Source: Stenogyne calaminthoides (lineage: Eukaryota > Streptophyta > Magnoliopsida > Lamiales > Lamiaceae). From it: a stretch of DNA of 64,000 nt. Below the pieces are notes generated by a model that was given only the letters and a program-made list of their open reading frames with translations, was not told the DNA's origin and did not search any database. A program made the translations under genes and the position numbers. Where the stretch lies: assembly GCA_037126765.1 (NCBI GenBank), contig JBBCBC010000019.1:31890222-31954221 (forward strand). The letters run 5' to 3'. Within the stretch, counting starts at the first letter, position 1, and each line of letters starts with the position of its first letter. Positions 1 to 11,526 of this stretch are shown one piece after another.

Positions 1-101
1 AGATATCTTATTTTACCAAACAAAATTAATGAACTTATAAGCTTCTAAACAGCTTATAAGTTGTTTTAAAGAGCTTATAAGCTGTGCCAAACACCCCCTA
101 A
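1..101. repeat. Right end of a MITE-like repeat, cut by the window edge
   Basis: Several AGCTTATAAG-type words occur close together, ending in GCCAAACACCCCC followed by TAA. The same CTTATAAG words recur in the repeats inside the F2KP introns near 19846-20225. The end resembles PIF/Harbinger-like MITEs with a TAA target. The left end is outside the window, so no TIR can be confirmed. Confidence 0.35.
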
Positions 102-362
102 GTCTAAGTTTTATTATGTGGCTCTCATGCTTTCATTAGTTTGTTAATATCTCCCCCGGTTCTAAATTACTATGTTTTAGGACAAGAAATTTATTTCTAA
201 TTAAATGTTGTTTTAGATTTTGTTTTCTCGTTTTCTTCTCTTTCTAATCTTTCATATGTCAAATAAAGGAATGCAGATTTGATAAAAAAAAAAGTTGTTC
301 CAATAAATTATATTTTTCATTTTATAGCCTTTCTTAATTTTACCCCAAAACTTTTAAAACAA

Positions 363-620
363 CAGTTATTTAAAATGACAAAGTATAGTGTGAACAAATT
401 TCACGATGAAACTGGTTGAGAAGCGTGATTTATATTATTAAAGAGTGTGATTTTTACTATAAAAGGTGTGACGTTTTACTATAAAGGGTATTACTCATAA
501 AAGTGAAGGGTGTGACTTATATTATAGAAAAAAGTGTCGTAGTGAAAACTGAAGAGTATGACTTATATTATTAAAAAGTGTGACTGTAAAAAAAAATTAG
601 TTTCACGGTGAACAATTTTC
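363..620. repeat. Imperfect short tandem-like repeat (GTGTGACTTATATTAT words)
   Basis: About six imperfect units of 25-35 bp share a core like GTGTGACTTATATTATTAAA (425-590). They are flanked by TTTCACGATGAA on the left and TTTCACGGTGAA on the right. A related phrase (GTTTCATGGTGAA) lies near 27630 in an F2KP intron, so this is probably an old dispersed element. No coding capacity is seen. Confidence 0.45.
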
Positions 621-778
621 ATAGCATACTACCAACTCATTTTAGATCGTGGACGGGGTATTGGTTATCTTATAAAAAAATTATGAATAATTTTATTTTA
701 AAATTATAATCGTGAACCAACTGCATGCTAAAACTGTTTTATATAAGATCAACTCAAGGATAAATATATGAAAGCAGA

Positions 779-3412
779 TTACAAGGGAAGTTCACCGCTG
801 TCTGCAATCACAACTTTGGTTTTTGGTGTTCCATTCTGCCTCCCTTCAGCTTCAACCTTATACACCACATCCATCCCAGACAGTACCTTTCCGAACACAA
901 CGTGACGCCCGTCCAACCTGTAAATGCAGGCAAACGACAACATTTTAAACAGATACAACAATTGTGAACATGTGAGAAGCTTTAGATTGAATGGATGATT
1001 TACCAGCTGGTGGTCACAGTAGTGATGAAAAACTGGGAACCATTTGTGTCGTGCCCGGCATTTGCCATTGACAAAAACCCTGACGAGACGAGTACACATA
1101 TTAGAGGTTGTCGAAACAATAGCAGCTTAAATTTGTAAGAGTTGGTCTTATATAAAACAGTTTAGCTGTCCAATTAAGTATCACTTTATAATACTTTATA
1201 ATGAAACAAGTAATACTACTAACAAACTAATATGTTTTTAATGAAACAACTAATACTGTTTAAAAATACACACAAAATACAAACTAGTTTCATGGTAAAA
1301 CTAGTTTATGTAAGACCTTTCAAATTTGAAAAAGTGAAATTGGGACTTTTGAACTTGAGTCTATTTCAGATAGGGTGGTTAAAGAAGTAACAGACCTGGT
1401 CCAGTATGTTTGATCTTGAAATTTTCATCAGCAAACTTCTCCCCGTAGATAGATTCCCCACCTCTCCCATCTCCGAGAGTAAAGTCACCTCCTTGAATCA
1501 TGAAGCTCGGTATAATTCTATGGAATGTGCTTCCCTTGTAATGCAGAGGCTTCCCGCTTTGTCCCACACCTTTCTCACCTAAATTTTAAGATGACATAAT
1601 TTTTATCAAACTCCCCAGTACGAAGTACAAATCTGACTCAAAAACTCTGGCTCACAAGTAGCATATTTAACATGGTAGTGTTTGGGAAATTAAGGGGGTG
1701 CTTGGTTCGAAATTCCTCAACGGGAATTGTAATGGGAATGAACATGGGGTAATCGTGGTGGTTAATGAGAGTAAAAGATGATCAATACACCTTCATTGTG
1801 ATTCGTATGAGAGGTAATGAGACACACATAAGTTAATCCTTACCCTATTATGATTAACTACCTCCTCCCTTGTAATCATTTTTCCTCAATCATTCCACTA
1901 TTCCCAACCAACAATCATTTTCTGTCTCAACTTATACCAAGATTAGAGAAACCATCATTCTCACTGTAATTCACTATTTGATTATTCTCATGACCATTCC
2001 CATTGAAGAATTTGAACCAATTGTCCCGTAAGTTTTATCCATATGGCATCACCACCACCACCACCACCATCATCATCCAAAGACCATTCGGCAGCTATAC
2101 GGATATAAATACCCATAAAAGTTGTAAAAAACTAGCTGATTGCTCTATCCGGGTCTAATACTGATGGTGACATACTTTTTACAGTTTTAAGATCAACAAA
2201 ATATCACTATAAGTAATCAAAATCAAGGATTACACACAAAAGCAAGTCCACTAGGCTTCTAGTAGGAATTTAGTTAAGACACCAGAATAACGGAAGACAA
2301 GAAAATAATTGGATTAAGTTCTGTACCTGTACACAAAGCTCTAAAATTTTCTGCAAGAGAAAACAAGTTAAAGTCAGTTATTAACAAGTCAGCGGTTTCA
2401 AAAACTCTGCAGTTTTTAGCCCCATAATGCCATCATACCTGCTGTTTTGGGGACAGTTTTTCCAAAAAGACCCATGGTAATGCGCCCTAAAAATAGAAGC
2501 ATTTCATGTTATGTTAGATGAAACAATGGAAATTTTAAAAACTATGTACAATTGCCTAAATATGGGGGGGTGGTCTAACATGTTTTTCTACGAACCAATA
2601 TATATGTTTCCTCATTAAACACCCTTTGTGATGAACCACAGATGCATGAAGTACAGTCGAATACACCAGTTTACAATTCTATCACCTATTTAGTTGTAGC
2701 TAGACTTCACTACCAACCTGGACTAAGCACGGCTTTCCTTATCTTTTCTCATAAACACCTTTTTTAAAATTGTCCACAACCTTTTTTCTCTCATTTCCCT
2801 TTTCCAACTGTATTTCTCAATATGAAAACCCCTCCTAACATAGTTTTTTCAAATTAAAGCTTCATGAACTTTCAATAACGTTTAACAAACAGAGTGTTTA
2901 ATCATCTATTGCATTCTCTATTTCATCTAGTATTTCACATTAACATAAACAGGATAATATACCATATGACATCCAATCATCTATCTCTCAAATGCTAATT
3001 CGCTTATAGCTAAAAGAATAGATAAACAACATGAAATGATTAAAACATACCAGCTGGTTTTCCATCAATTTCGATATCAAAGTTGACTTTATGAGTCACT
3101 TCTTTTAAAATTTCCTTCGATTTCTTTGCCTGCAGGAGAGATAATAACAATGCCCCTATTTAGACACAACAAATTTGAGCGAACATCTATAAACCGGAAA
3201 ATCAACCAAATTAATTACAGCCTGGTTTTCGAAAAGGGAAATCACATAAAAAATTAACTGATTTCTGGGGAATCAATCAAAATGTGAATAAAAAATTCAA
3301 CAAACAAATGAGAATAAGATAAGAACATTGGTTTGAGGAAAACCTCGGTGAGAAGAGAAGCGAATAAGATGACGAGAGCGAAGATGAGATTCAGTCTCTC
3401 AGTTGTCGCCAT
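779..3412 (-). CDS. Peptidyl-prolyl cis-trans isomerase, cyclophilin B-like (secretory pathway)
   Basis: A cyclophilin that catalyses cis-trans isomerisation of X-Pro bonds and assists folding. By hand-splicing there are seven minus-strand exons: 3344-3412, 3051-3129, 2439-2486, 2327-2350, 1396-1578, 1004-1079 and 779-917, totalling 618 bp (205 residues plus stop), with GT..AG introns and consistent phases. The first exon (about 23 residues) starts [11 protein letters not shown] and continues hydrophobic, like a cleaved signal peptide, so ER or secretory location is inferred. Next comes a [19 protein letters not shown] strand, then the core [23 protein letters not shown] and [12 protein letters not shown] with the usual catalytic Arg, Phe, Gln and drug-binding Trp residues. 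The C-terminus ends SGELPL. Length and layout fit the plant CYP20-1/CYP19-4 group; which member is not resolved. The 0.75-kb third intron carries a MITE (1694-2028). The gene looks intact. Confidence 0.93.
1694..2028. mobile_element. PIF/Harbinger-like MITE in a cyclophilin intron
   Basis: The element is about 335 bp. The left end reads GGGGGTGCTTGGTTCGAAAT and the reverse complement of the right end reads CGGGACAATTGGTTCAAATT, giving a TIR of about 30 bp. A 3-bp TAA flanks both sides (1691-1693 and 2029-2031), as expected for PIF/Harbinger insertions. It has no coding capacity and is non-autonomous. Confidence 0.7.
2047..2077. repeat. CAC/CAT microsatellite
   Basis: A short trinucleotide run, mostly CAC changing to CAT, in an intron of the cyclophilin gene just outside the MITE. 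It is noncoding. Confidence 0.85.
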
Positions 3413-4233
3413 TTCTCCGTCGTTGGACGATTGATTCTTTGGTTTATGGTTTCTTTTCGTTGGATTATGAATTTATTATTGGTTTGGTGACCAATGGGCG
3501 GCTGACACGTGTGTAGATTGAGGTGTACCTTGAGGTGAATTTGCATGAGAATTTTTCAGCTGATTTTCACAACTTTTTTTCATTAAGTAAAAAAATTATT
3601 TTTTTTCTCTTTCGTAGAATGTAAACCAACGTCGTGCCTAATTCCCTAATCAAAGTATAGAAAAGCCTAATTTTGTATTGCAGTGAGTTTTATGTTTTTT
3701 TTGTTTACAGTAAATGAATATTCGGCAATTTACATGCCGATAATTTCCTTTATTTTAAAATATTAAAATCTTGAAATAATACTATGAATTGAAGGTCATA
3801 GCTGGAAATAGTTAAATAATGAGGCACACTTACGTGAGACGGTATCACGATGAGACGGACAATAATTTGAATATTAGCGCTTTAATACTTTGGGAGGGTG
3901 GGTGTTGATTTGTGTCAGATTGTACCCGTCTCATACAAATTTTTATCATTTTTTAAACTTGAGTAGGACATACAAGTAATCTTTACATCTAACTAGGCAA
4001 ATCTATTTCTCGACTAAGATAAATATACAAGTAAAACAGTGTAGGAAAAGACTCACTCACTCACTCATAATATGAACAAACAAACACCAATTCAGAAAAC
4101 CAGGCATGCATTTATTGCAACACAAGAGAAAGACAACCAACTCAAATGATGTAACCATTATGAAACCTCTGCACAACCTTAACTTTCAAGAAAAATGCAT
4201 CCTACATGCATGGGTGCGTTTGCTGCGACTGTT
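3413..4233. other. Intergenic spacer between the cyclophilin 5' end and the PLC 3' end
   Basis: This 0.8-kb spacer must hold the cyclophilin promoter and 5' UTR (right side of that gene) and the PLC 3' UTR. A G-box-like CACGTG lies in GACACGTGTGTAG near 3507, about 95 bp upstream of the cyclophilin start codon; its use as a promoter site is inferred. A MITE occupies 3821-3949. I see no gene. Confidence 0.6.
3821..3949. mobile_element. MULE-type MITE, GAGACGGTCTCA family (copy 1)
   Basis: The left end GAGGCACACTTACGTGAGAC matches the reverse complement of the right end of the element at 23231-23374, so the two copies lie in opposite orientation. Inside is the shared GGGAGGGTGGGTGTTGATTT stretch. 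The right end is near TCTCATACAAATTTTTATC. The flanks are AT-rich and a clean TSD is not visible here. Confidence 0.6.
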
Positions 4234-7200
4234 TCATGAAATCTGAAAGCGCATGAGAAGCCTGACTGAGTTTAGCTTTTCGCCTTTCCTGTCGCAGAGA
4301 GGAACAGTGCGTATTCCGGGCCTCAACTCTGAAATGGGAAGGCACGTTTGGCCGCCAAAGTCATCCTTCCCCGTCGAATCATACTCGTGTACTTCAATTC
4401 GTAGTAAAGCTAACTCTGGAACCGTAAGTGGGAATGTAAATTCTTCCACCCAAACTGGACTCCAGTTGTCCACTTCTGTCTTCGTTTTTACCATGATCTC
4501 ATCAGCAGGCGCACCAGCTATGCCGACCTGCATTATACACAACATTACTATAAATGAAACCATCCCTTGCCAAAATTTCAAGGTTTAAACACAACATTAT
4601 TCGACCACCAAGATGATGATCACGGGTATGTTTGATTTGGGATTTCGAAATCTAAACTCGGTGCTACTCTGGGATTTAAGAATCTGTTTTATTTTTTAAA
4701 GCCAATACATCCCCCTCTACGAAACAAAAACACATCAATATTATTTATCAAGATTTTAAAATCCAGATTTCAAAATCCACTAAATCCTAACCAAACATAT
4801 CCTGAAGTTTTATTCATAAAGATCTCACTCTTTTAGGCTAATGAATAAGATTAAGCAGCAAAAAACACAATAGAAGGGCAAACAGCTTACCCTAGTGTAG
4901 AAGTCGGGTGGCGAGTACGAGTCGAAGTGAGTTTGTTTAAAATCCAAATGCCATCCATCCCCCATGTATATTTTAACCTATCATGAAGAATATATTATCA
5001 GACGAGATATAATACCAAAATGGGCATACGATGCACGTGTTTAAACTGAAGATGTACCTTTAAGGTTTTCTTGACATGGGACTTTGCTTTAGGATAAAAA
5101 ATCTCATGATTTGGACCAGTCATCAAAATGTCGGGTTTTTTCACATAACCACAGCCTCCATTTGCCCGGAACATTCCTTGCATCAACCAAAGTGATCTCC
5201 CATAGCCCTATCATTGCACCAGCACGACAATTACGTGAACCAGATAATAAGATGGATAACATTAGAAAGAATTATGTCAATAAAGGATTTCTATTGATCT
5301 TAGATTTAAGATTAAGACTAAAAATTTGCTAAACAGCACCACCACATCTTTCATAACAGTCACTTTTGATTAGAATGGTGTTTCTTTAACTCATGATTTT
5401 AATTTTAAATTCATCTAAGTCAATTGTACAGGGCGTACAAGTCCATGTTACATTGACTCGGCTTTTGGAAACTGAAGAATAAATGGAAGACAAATACTTC
5501 TATGTACCAGTTGCACCGTGCAACTCAAATGCATTTTATATAGTATTAGTTGTGTTATTAAAGGTATTAGATCGTCAGTATTAGATGTTTTCACTTAATA
5601 ACATTAGTTGTTTTCGTTGAACAGTATTAGTTGTGCATCAGTTGCACGATGCAACTTGTGCACCCAAGTGTTACTCTATATGGAAAATGCGAGATGTCCA
5701 AAAATAATTTAAGGTGTAATGATTCACCATAAAGATCTGGTCAAACCTGCATATTAAATGCAACCATTTGAGCTCCGTGCAACCAACCGACTTGTGGCTT
5801 GTAGTTCGATGAGGTAAATCTAGTTCCCTTAGGATACACTCTCAGAATGTTCCTCTGTGTGAACCTAACAAAAGAATCATTAAAACTGCAAACAGAAAGG
5901 ACCACCATGGATGAAGCAGATTTCAAATTTTGATCAGCTATTTACAGAAATACCTCACAATGTCTGTTCTGTGAGATTCAGCAGCCTTTTCAAGAGCTTG
6001 CTCACTTAGACTTAAGCGCCTCACTTTATCGAGTTCTACTTTTAGTGCTTCCTTCATCCCTCCTTTGGGTTTCCCAGCATGAATAGCTATAAGGCGTTTG
6101 TATACTGGTGCTTCACGATCCCTAGACTCACATTCGTCCTCATCATAATAGTCAGGATTCTCATTATCACTCTGCATCAGATATGAAAGACACATCATCC
6201 TTTTCCTCTTATTTTTTTACACTTTGTGTTTGATGCAAAAGACTCTAGGAAGATAATCAATTTCCTAAATCCTACCTACCTTATATTCGTCCTCTTGATC
6301 AGCTGTAAGGCAAGAAGGCTCCTCTCCCCACACATCATAATCAGAATCTTTTCGATCTAGCACCTTAGTATCATCTTCCTTGAAGGACTGAGCTTCGAGG
6401 TACTCTTTTGGAGGTTTTGTGGAAATAATGATGCGATGTTTTAACTCTTCTGGTGAAGGAAATTCTTTTAAACATTCTGATTCTTTGTAGAAAAGCTTCT
6501 TGTCAAATACTTTAGAGAGCGTCTACAAAGAATTGAGATAGAAACATTTAAACCGGGATATCCCTTGAACTAATGCATACGAAACATAAATCAATGTGAT
6601 ATATCGAAGATTCACCTGAGCAACTTTAGCTTGCAGATCACAGTTAAGGTGATCTTCCAATGTTATGATCACAGGGTATGGAGACGCAGAAAAGGCATGC
6701 TCTTTGATTGACTTTAAACACTTTGTGAAGTCCACAGGTGTCGTCACTGTTCTACATTGAGTGACAAAGTTGAACAAAGTTAATAAGGAGAAAAAAAAAC
6801 ATATTTATGGTAACTCAAAAGAACAAACTCACAAAATGCATCCAAAAGGAAATAAAATTAAGGTGAATATTTTGCATTGCTCTTGGACATTATTATATAG
6901 TGATCCTATTAATGATGACACAAGAAGATATAATGAGCAGATGGTGATAAACTCATATACCTTCCATGAAGAACATGCACATCATCTTTTGAAGAATTTG
7001 GCCAGATATCAAGCTCTATTACCCTGACTCCCCTTTTCAGGGCCTTTATAATCGGAACATCGCTGCAGACACTTGTAAGCTGGTTTCCGGTCAGGTAAGA
7101 GTTATGCCCCGTGAATATGTAATAATGAGATAAAGGAGCAGTCATGTCATGGTGGACCTGTGACCAAATACTTATTTATGAGACTTGGAGGTAAATCGAA

Positions 7201-7906
7201 ACCAGGGATTAATGTACTAATTCGGGGACAAAATATACAATCACTGGCCAGAATGTATAGAAAATTGAGAAGGTAAAGATGACTATGACACATGAGCCAT
7301 TGGATATGTTACCTCTGATCATTGAAAGATAAACCACAGTATATGCCTTTGTGCCATTAAATTCAAAATTAAAACTAGATTACGAATTAACTGTTTGAAT
7401 AAATGCTTTCAAGAACAAAAGGCGCAGTTCTAAGTTATATATTGCAGCAAAATTCAGCTATTGGAGATCAGAGTCACACTTACTGCAGAAATCAGAACCA
7501 GAAATCATACGCATTCTACAAACAGATTTTAAAAAAAAAAAAAAAATTATCATGTGAAATCAACTAGATCGGTAAATTAGTAGAATACCTTGGTGTGAAT
7601 TGGGGGATTAAGGTCAGAAGAGAAGAGGTAGTGGTGGAAATCCTCTAGGGTGAGCGCGTGGCGCGTGAACTGCGCAATGTGGTGTCGTTTGTGGAGGATC
7701 TGCTGCACGACGGTCTCGGCTTGGGCGGCGGCGGCGTCCTCCCCCTCGCCCTGAACCTCGACTAGAAACCTCCCTAATTGCTCCGCCGTCATATGAGGGC
7801 CGCCATTGGCGTACTTGGTGAAGGCCTCCTTCACGTCCTCCGGCGGCTGCGCCTCCGTGACCTTGAATTTCCGCGTGAAACACATGCATACCCTGAAACT
7901 CCCCAT
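4234..7906 (-). CDS. PLC: Phosphoinositide-specific phospholipase C (PLC2-like)
   Basis: The enzyme hydrolyses phosphatidylinositol 4,5-bisphosphate to inositol 1,4,5-trisphosphate and diacylglycerol at the plasma membrane. Nine minus-strand exons were spliced by hand: 7589-7906, 6961-7157, 6616-6751, 6280-6522, 5954-6171, 5747-5864, 5058-5207, 4891-4977 and 4234-4527. They total 1761 bp (586 residues), close to plant PLCs. The start [15 protein letters not shown] was chosen because it matches the family N-terminus. Residues 20-105 form the degenerate EF-hand region. The X domain follows from about 107, with catalytic His124 ([11 protein letters not shown]) and His170 (VHVLHGR). A charged, acidic linker (about residues 270-310) precedes the Y domain ([14 protein letters not shown], then [17 protein letters not shown]). 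The C-terminal C2 domain (about 450-586, ending MRFQIS) should bind calcium and membrane. Introns hold MITEs at 4624-4802 and 5495-5673. No frame damage is seen. Confidence 0.93.
4624..4802. mobile_element. Small MITE in the last PLC intron
   Basis: Terminal inverted repeats: the left side GGGTATGTTTGATTTGGGAT pairs with the reverse complement of the right side, GGATATGTTTGGTTAGGATT, and both continue into a TTTCGAAATC/TTTGAAATC stretch. It is about 180 bp. The superfamily is not resolved because the TSD is unclear. Confidence 0.5.
5495..5673. mobile_element. MITE in PLC intron 6 (GTTGCACCGTGCAAC ends)
   Basis: The left end has CAGTTGCACCGTGCAACT. The right end, reverse-complemented, has AAGTTGCATCGTGCAACTG inside a longer match. 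The interior repeats TAGTATTAGTTGTGTTATTA-like words. It is about 180 bp and noncoding. The exact ends are uncertain. Confidence 0.5.
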
Positions 7907-8267
7907 GGTCAACTCTCTCTCCCCTACTCTCGGTCACAGTCACATGTATTATGTGTATTGGAAAATTGGGGATCAGTTGACATTAATTCTTAATTCTTCA
8001 AGTTTCCAATTTCTATGATGCGAGTGAGTAAGTATTATGTGGAATTTAATGCTTGTCAGTGTGGGAAAGGTTTGGGGTGGGGTCGGGTGGGGGGTTTTGG
8101 TTTCCCATTTGCCGCCATAGCTTTTTTCTGCACAAAAGCTCATTGGAAGAATGGAGAGAAAATAAACAAATGATTGATAACGGAATTATAAAATTTGAGA
8201 ACTTGACTATACATTATACAATATATATGCTCAAAAAAATCCGCCTGTCTAGCTTTCTCAAACGTGC
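7907..8267. other. Upstream region of PLC
   Basis: This holds the presumed 5' UTR and promoter of the minus-strand PLC gene. A C+T-rich stretch on the plus strand (AACTCTCTCTCCCCTACTCTC) adjoins the start codon. No convincing TATA box was picked out. No other gene is seen. Confidence 0.45.
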
Positions 8268-8275
8268 ATGTTTGC

Positions 8276-9122
8276 TAGGGATGTTAAACGGGTAGACCCT
8301 AACACATTAGGGCCAGTTTTACAGAGTTACGGGTCAAACGGTCTCGGGTTTTAAGCGGTTCATTTTAAACGGACCTCTAATAGTTGAGACCTAATCCTAA
8401 CCCTAGCGGGTTACGGGCTAAACGGGCCACCTAACGGGCTCCGAAAAAAATTAAAAAAAAATGTTTAAACATTAACATTACATAATGACAAAAATTCGAT
8501 CCAGACTGCCCCATCATCTTTAATAACAAATGTTCAAAATATAAAATTAGTTCCCATCATCTTTAATAACATAATTGAGCAAAGTTCCCATGAAATTAGT
8601 TAATAATATAAAATTTGTATCATCACATTTATAAATTAATACCATAATATTAATTTATAATTATAATGATATCAGTTTCATATTATGAACAAATTTCATA
8701 ATAGAATTTATAAAAATATTATATTATTATTTTATATTGAATTAATATTTTACTTATTTATTCAATTCAATAGAAATTCAAAACTGTTAAAAATTATTGA
8801 ATTGGAGAGGATTAATTATTAATTGACTAAATCAAATAGAAATATTTAATTTGTAATTGATTGGCCATAATTGATTTTTGCATTATTTAAATTTGTGAAA
8901 AAACTTTTAAAAAAAATTAATTGAAAAATTAGAAAAAATAAAAAATAAAAAAATTTGAGTATGTATAAATATAAACGGGTTGGCCCGGTTAACCCGCGGG
9001 CTAATCGGTCCGGGCCAAAAAGGCCCGATTTTAAACGGGCCTCTCATTGTTCGGCCCTAACCCTGCATAGAATAGGTTTAAACGGGCCGACCCATTTAGC
9101 CCGGCCCGAATTAACATCTCTA
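8276..9122. mobile_element. Non-autonomous hAT element (847 bp)
   Basis: An exact 8-bp TSD, ATGTTTGC, lies at 8268-8275 and 9123-9130. Ends are TAGGGATGTTAA on the left and, reverse-complemented, TAGAGATGTTAA on the right. The subterminal 150 bp on each side is full of ACGGGCC/GGCCCG words, while the centre is very AT-rich. The 8-bp TSD, TAG-type ends and clustered subterminal motifs indicate hAT. No transposase coding is seen. Confidence 0.85.
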
Positions 9123-9130
9123 ATGTTTGC

Positions 9131-10010
9131 AATATCAATTGGAGGTCTGCATAAGCACTTTTTTAAGATTTCACTTCGTACCTGTTTTGAAATTCTACTC
9201 AAGTAAAAAAATAAAAGTATTTATTTTTTAAAAAAAGATTATCTAATAATTTTAAAATTTTGATGGTGTTATGAAATCCATTTTATCCTAAAGAAGTACT
9301 TTTTTTTAAAAAATAGGGTCACGTCAACTTTTTAAAAAAATGCTTTTAACTATTGAAATGGTGTTTCAAAACACTTCATAAGTGCGCTTTTTAAAGTATT
9401 TTTTTAGAGCTTGTTTGCAAACTCTAAAAAATATGTGAGTAACACTTATTTTAAAAATTGTTATACATATTTTATTTTTTAAAATAAATATTTCTACTCA
9501 TGTAATAGAGTTTGCAAACAGGGGCATAGAGTTCTAAAATAGGTTATTCATATACACTGAACCATGTAATACATGGTGTATTTTAAAATTTATAATATAT
9601 TGCATCGAGACATACAATTTATTTATATTGAAATGTGCAACTTGTTTTCGTAAAATAAATTGTACATTTTAATATAAATTTAATTATATTTTTTAGTGTA
9701 ACAATTTGTATATATCTTAAAAATATAATATAAAATACACGAGGTACTTAATACAATATAGACCCACTCTTTTCATAAAATGATTAGACTTATTTTTTTA
9801 AATGTGTTATTATTTTTTAGTTGAGTTTGCAAACAGTTTTTCAATAAAGGTGTGTAGAACAATAGAAGCATTTTCTTTCATTTAAAAAAAAAAAAAAGTG
9901 ATTCCACTTTTTCAATTACTTTGTAAATAAACAATGTGCAAAATGATCTCCTCGAGAAAGACAGTCACATAAATTGCGTGTCTCTGAATGGAAGAAACAA
10001 AGGTGACAAT
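9131..10010. other. AT-rich intergenic region with small inverted repeats
   Basis: No gene is seen. It contains the small MITE at 9409-9525. A further GAGTTTGCAAACAG end near 9822 suggests another partial copy. Long A and T runs occur throughout. Confidence 0.5.
9409..9525. mobile_element. Very small MITE (GCTTGTTTGCAAACTC ends)
   Basis: The left end GCTTGTTTGCAAACTCTA pairs with the reverse complement of the right end, GCCCCTGTTTGCAAACTCTA. It is about 117 bp. The terminal words resemble hAT-type MITEs, but no clear 8-bp TSD was found. Confidence 0.55.
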
Positions 10011-10013
10011 TAA

Positions 10014-10465
10014 GGGGGTGCTTGGTTTCCAACGAGGAATGGTAATAGCAGTGGAAATAATAGTAATGGGTATGATCATTTTTATTGTATTGTTTGGTTA
10101 ATATTGAGAATGACTATCATTATCATAAATTATGCTTGGTTTGTGAATTGTTAAACAATGGAATCAATTTATTTTTTCATTTTTCTTATTTTTTCTTTTT
10201 ATAGAACAACATTACTTGAATAATTTTAATTTTAATCATAAAAAAATATTTTTAAATTTTTTATTCAAAGGAATAAATAGAAAAAAAAATTAAGTGCAAT
10301 TTTTGGGTGGAATGATAGTCATTCCACCCAAAATGTTGAGAAATCATGATTCCTTTATTTCGGGATATGAAATCACTATAGCAATTAATCAAAGTATTGA
10401 AACAAACATTATTTCTCATTCCATTGCCATTCACCACTTGCAAAAGGTGTCAACCAAGCATCCCC
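10014..10465. mobile_element. PIF/Harbinger-like MITE with central hairpin
   Basis: The left end GGGGGTGCTTGGTT pairs with the right end AACCAAGCATCCCC. TAA flanks both sides (10011-10013 and 10466-10468). It is about 452 bp. A perfect 15-bp inverted repeat with a 3-base loop (arms 10301-10315 and 10319-10333, TTTTGGGTGGAATGA) lies inside. It is the same terminal family as the element at 1694-2028, with an unrelated-looking interior. Confidence 0.7.
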
Positions 10466-11296
10466 TAAGTTCTATTATGGGAATGAAATTATAAATTTCA
10501 TTTTCTTTTATGTTACTAAAAGAAGGATTGTCATTACGGTTGTTATCATTAGTATTCTACTCTATTTAAGAAAAAAAAATATTTTTTTAAAGGTAATCAT
10601 TACAATAGTTCCATAATAGAATCAATTATAATAATTCTTTCTACTGACAACATCATTTCATCTCGCTTTAGACCGGAACCGCAATCACTACAAGAGGGAG
10701 ACTACCCAAAACTGCAACCTCACCGCAACCGGAAGTGCAACCCCCACAAGAGGGGAACTATCACAAGAGGGAATACATATTTCCTCTTCGTGTCTCGAAC
10801 TCGGGACTTTCAGGTCTCAAGTAGTTGAGCTCTAACCACTTGAACAACTGAGTTATCCACACTTGACTAAAAAAAGGAGGAAATATTGAGGATAAATAAT
10901 TGTAACAGAGAATATAGGTAATCAAGATAAAGTATTGATTATTTTATTTAAAAGGGAAAATAATATTATTGGTCATAATTTGTTTCCATTAATTTATAAT
11001 AATTATTCTACACTTATTCTAGTTTACATTAACATAAAATTACCTCCAACAAAGAGTCTCCTCAAATTAGACAACATTAATAATGTTTGTAGCAGTACTA
11101 ATGATGATGATAGTGTCTGTAAATTGATACTCATCGCTATTTTTTTTCTTTTAAAGGAAAACTAATATCATTAGAGAGCTAAACCAGTCTCAACAGTTGT
11201 AACAATATTTTCCGGAACATGAACAGAAAAAAAAAAAAGAGAATCAAAAGAGAAAGCGAAAATGGCCAATTTATGGACCACAAAATTCCAAGCACG
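10466..11296. other. Intergenic region with a SINE-like segment
   Basis: It is AT-rich. It contains the minus-strand tRNA-like segment at 10670-10866. No host gene is seen. Confidence 0.5.
10670..10866 (-). mobile_element. tRNA-derived SINE or tRNA-like relic
   Basis: On the minus strand, an A-box-like AGTGGTTAGAGC (near 10830-10841) is followed about 30 bases later by a B-box-like GAGTTCGAGAC (about 10792-10802), the spacing of a tRNA-type polymerase III promoter. The 3' part (lower coordinates) has GAGGG/CACAAGAGGG repeats instead of a poly-A tail. No TSD was found, so the ends are approximate. Confidence 0.5.
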
Positions 11297-11515
11297 TCAA
11301 GTCCAGACAAAAGTAACTCGATCAAATACTTCCACGAGCTTCAAAATATCTCGAACCACATTGCCCAAATAACTCAAATCAAGCCTTGGACGCAATAGCG
11401 CAAAAATGACAACCTGAACACCAGACTCAACCTCCATATCATGAAACCCCTGATTATGAGCATATTGTAAACCACGTCTGATCGCAATGGCTTCCGTAAC
11501 GCTCATATCATGCAT
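11297..11515 (-). pseudogene. RNase H-like domain fragment (retroelement-derived)
   Basis: A 72-codon minus-strand stretch resembles the reverse-transcriptase-associated RNase H-like domain common in plant genomes: SVTEAIAIRRGLQYAHNQGF, then an acidic ESGVQVV and ending VTFVWT. The catalytic core and the downstream part are missing: a stop follows directly, and the region is cut off beside the CACTA-like end at 11527. It is best read as a relic of a non-LTR element or a captured RNase H domain, not a gene. Confidence 0.6.
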
Positions 11516-11526
11516 ATTGCATCGCT

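Noticed and set aside
363..620. CRISPR-like array
   Set aside because: Units are imperfect with no constant repeat/unique spacer pattern, and the genome is a plant.
2047..2077. Possible poly-His coding stretch
   Set aside because: It is a CAC/CAT microsatellite in an intron.
4253..4588. 111-codon plus-strand frame
   Set aside because: It is antisense to the PLC C2 exon and shows no family similarity.
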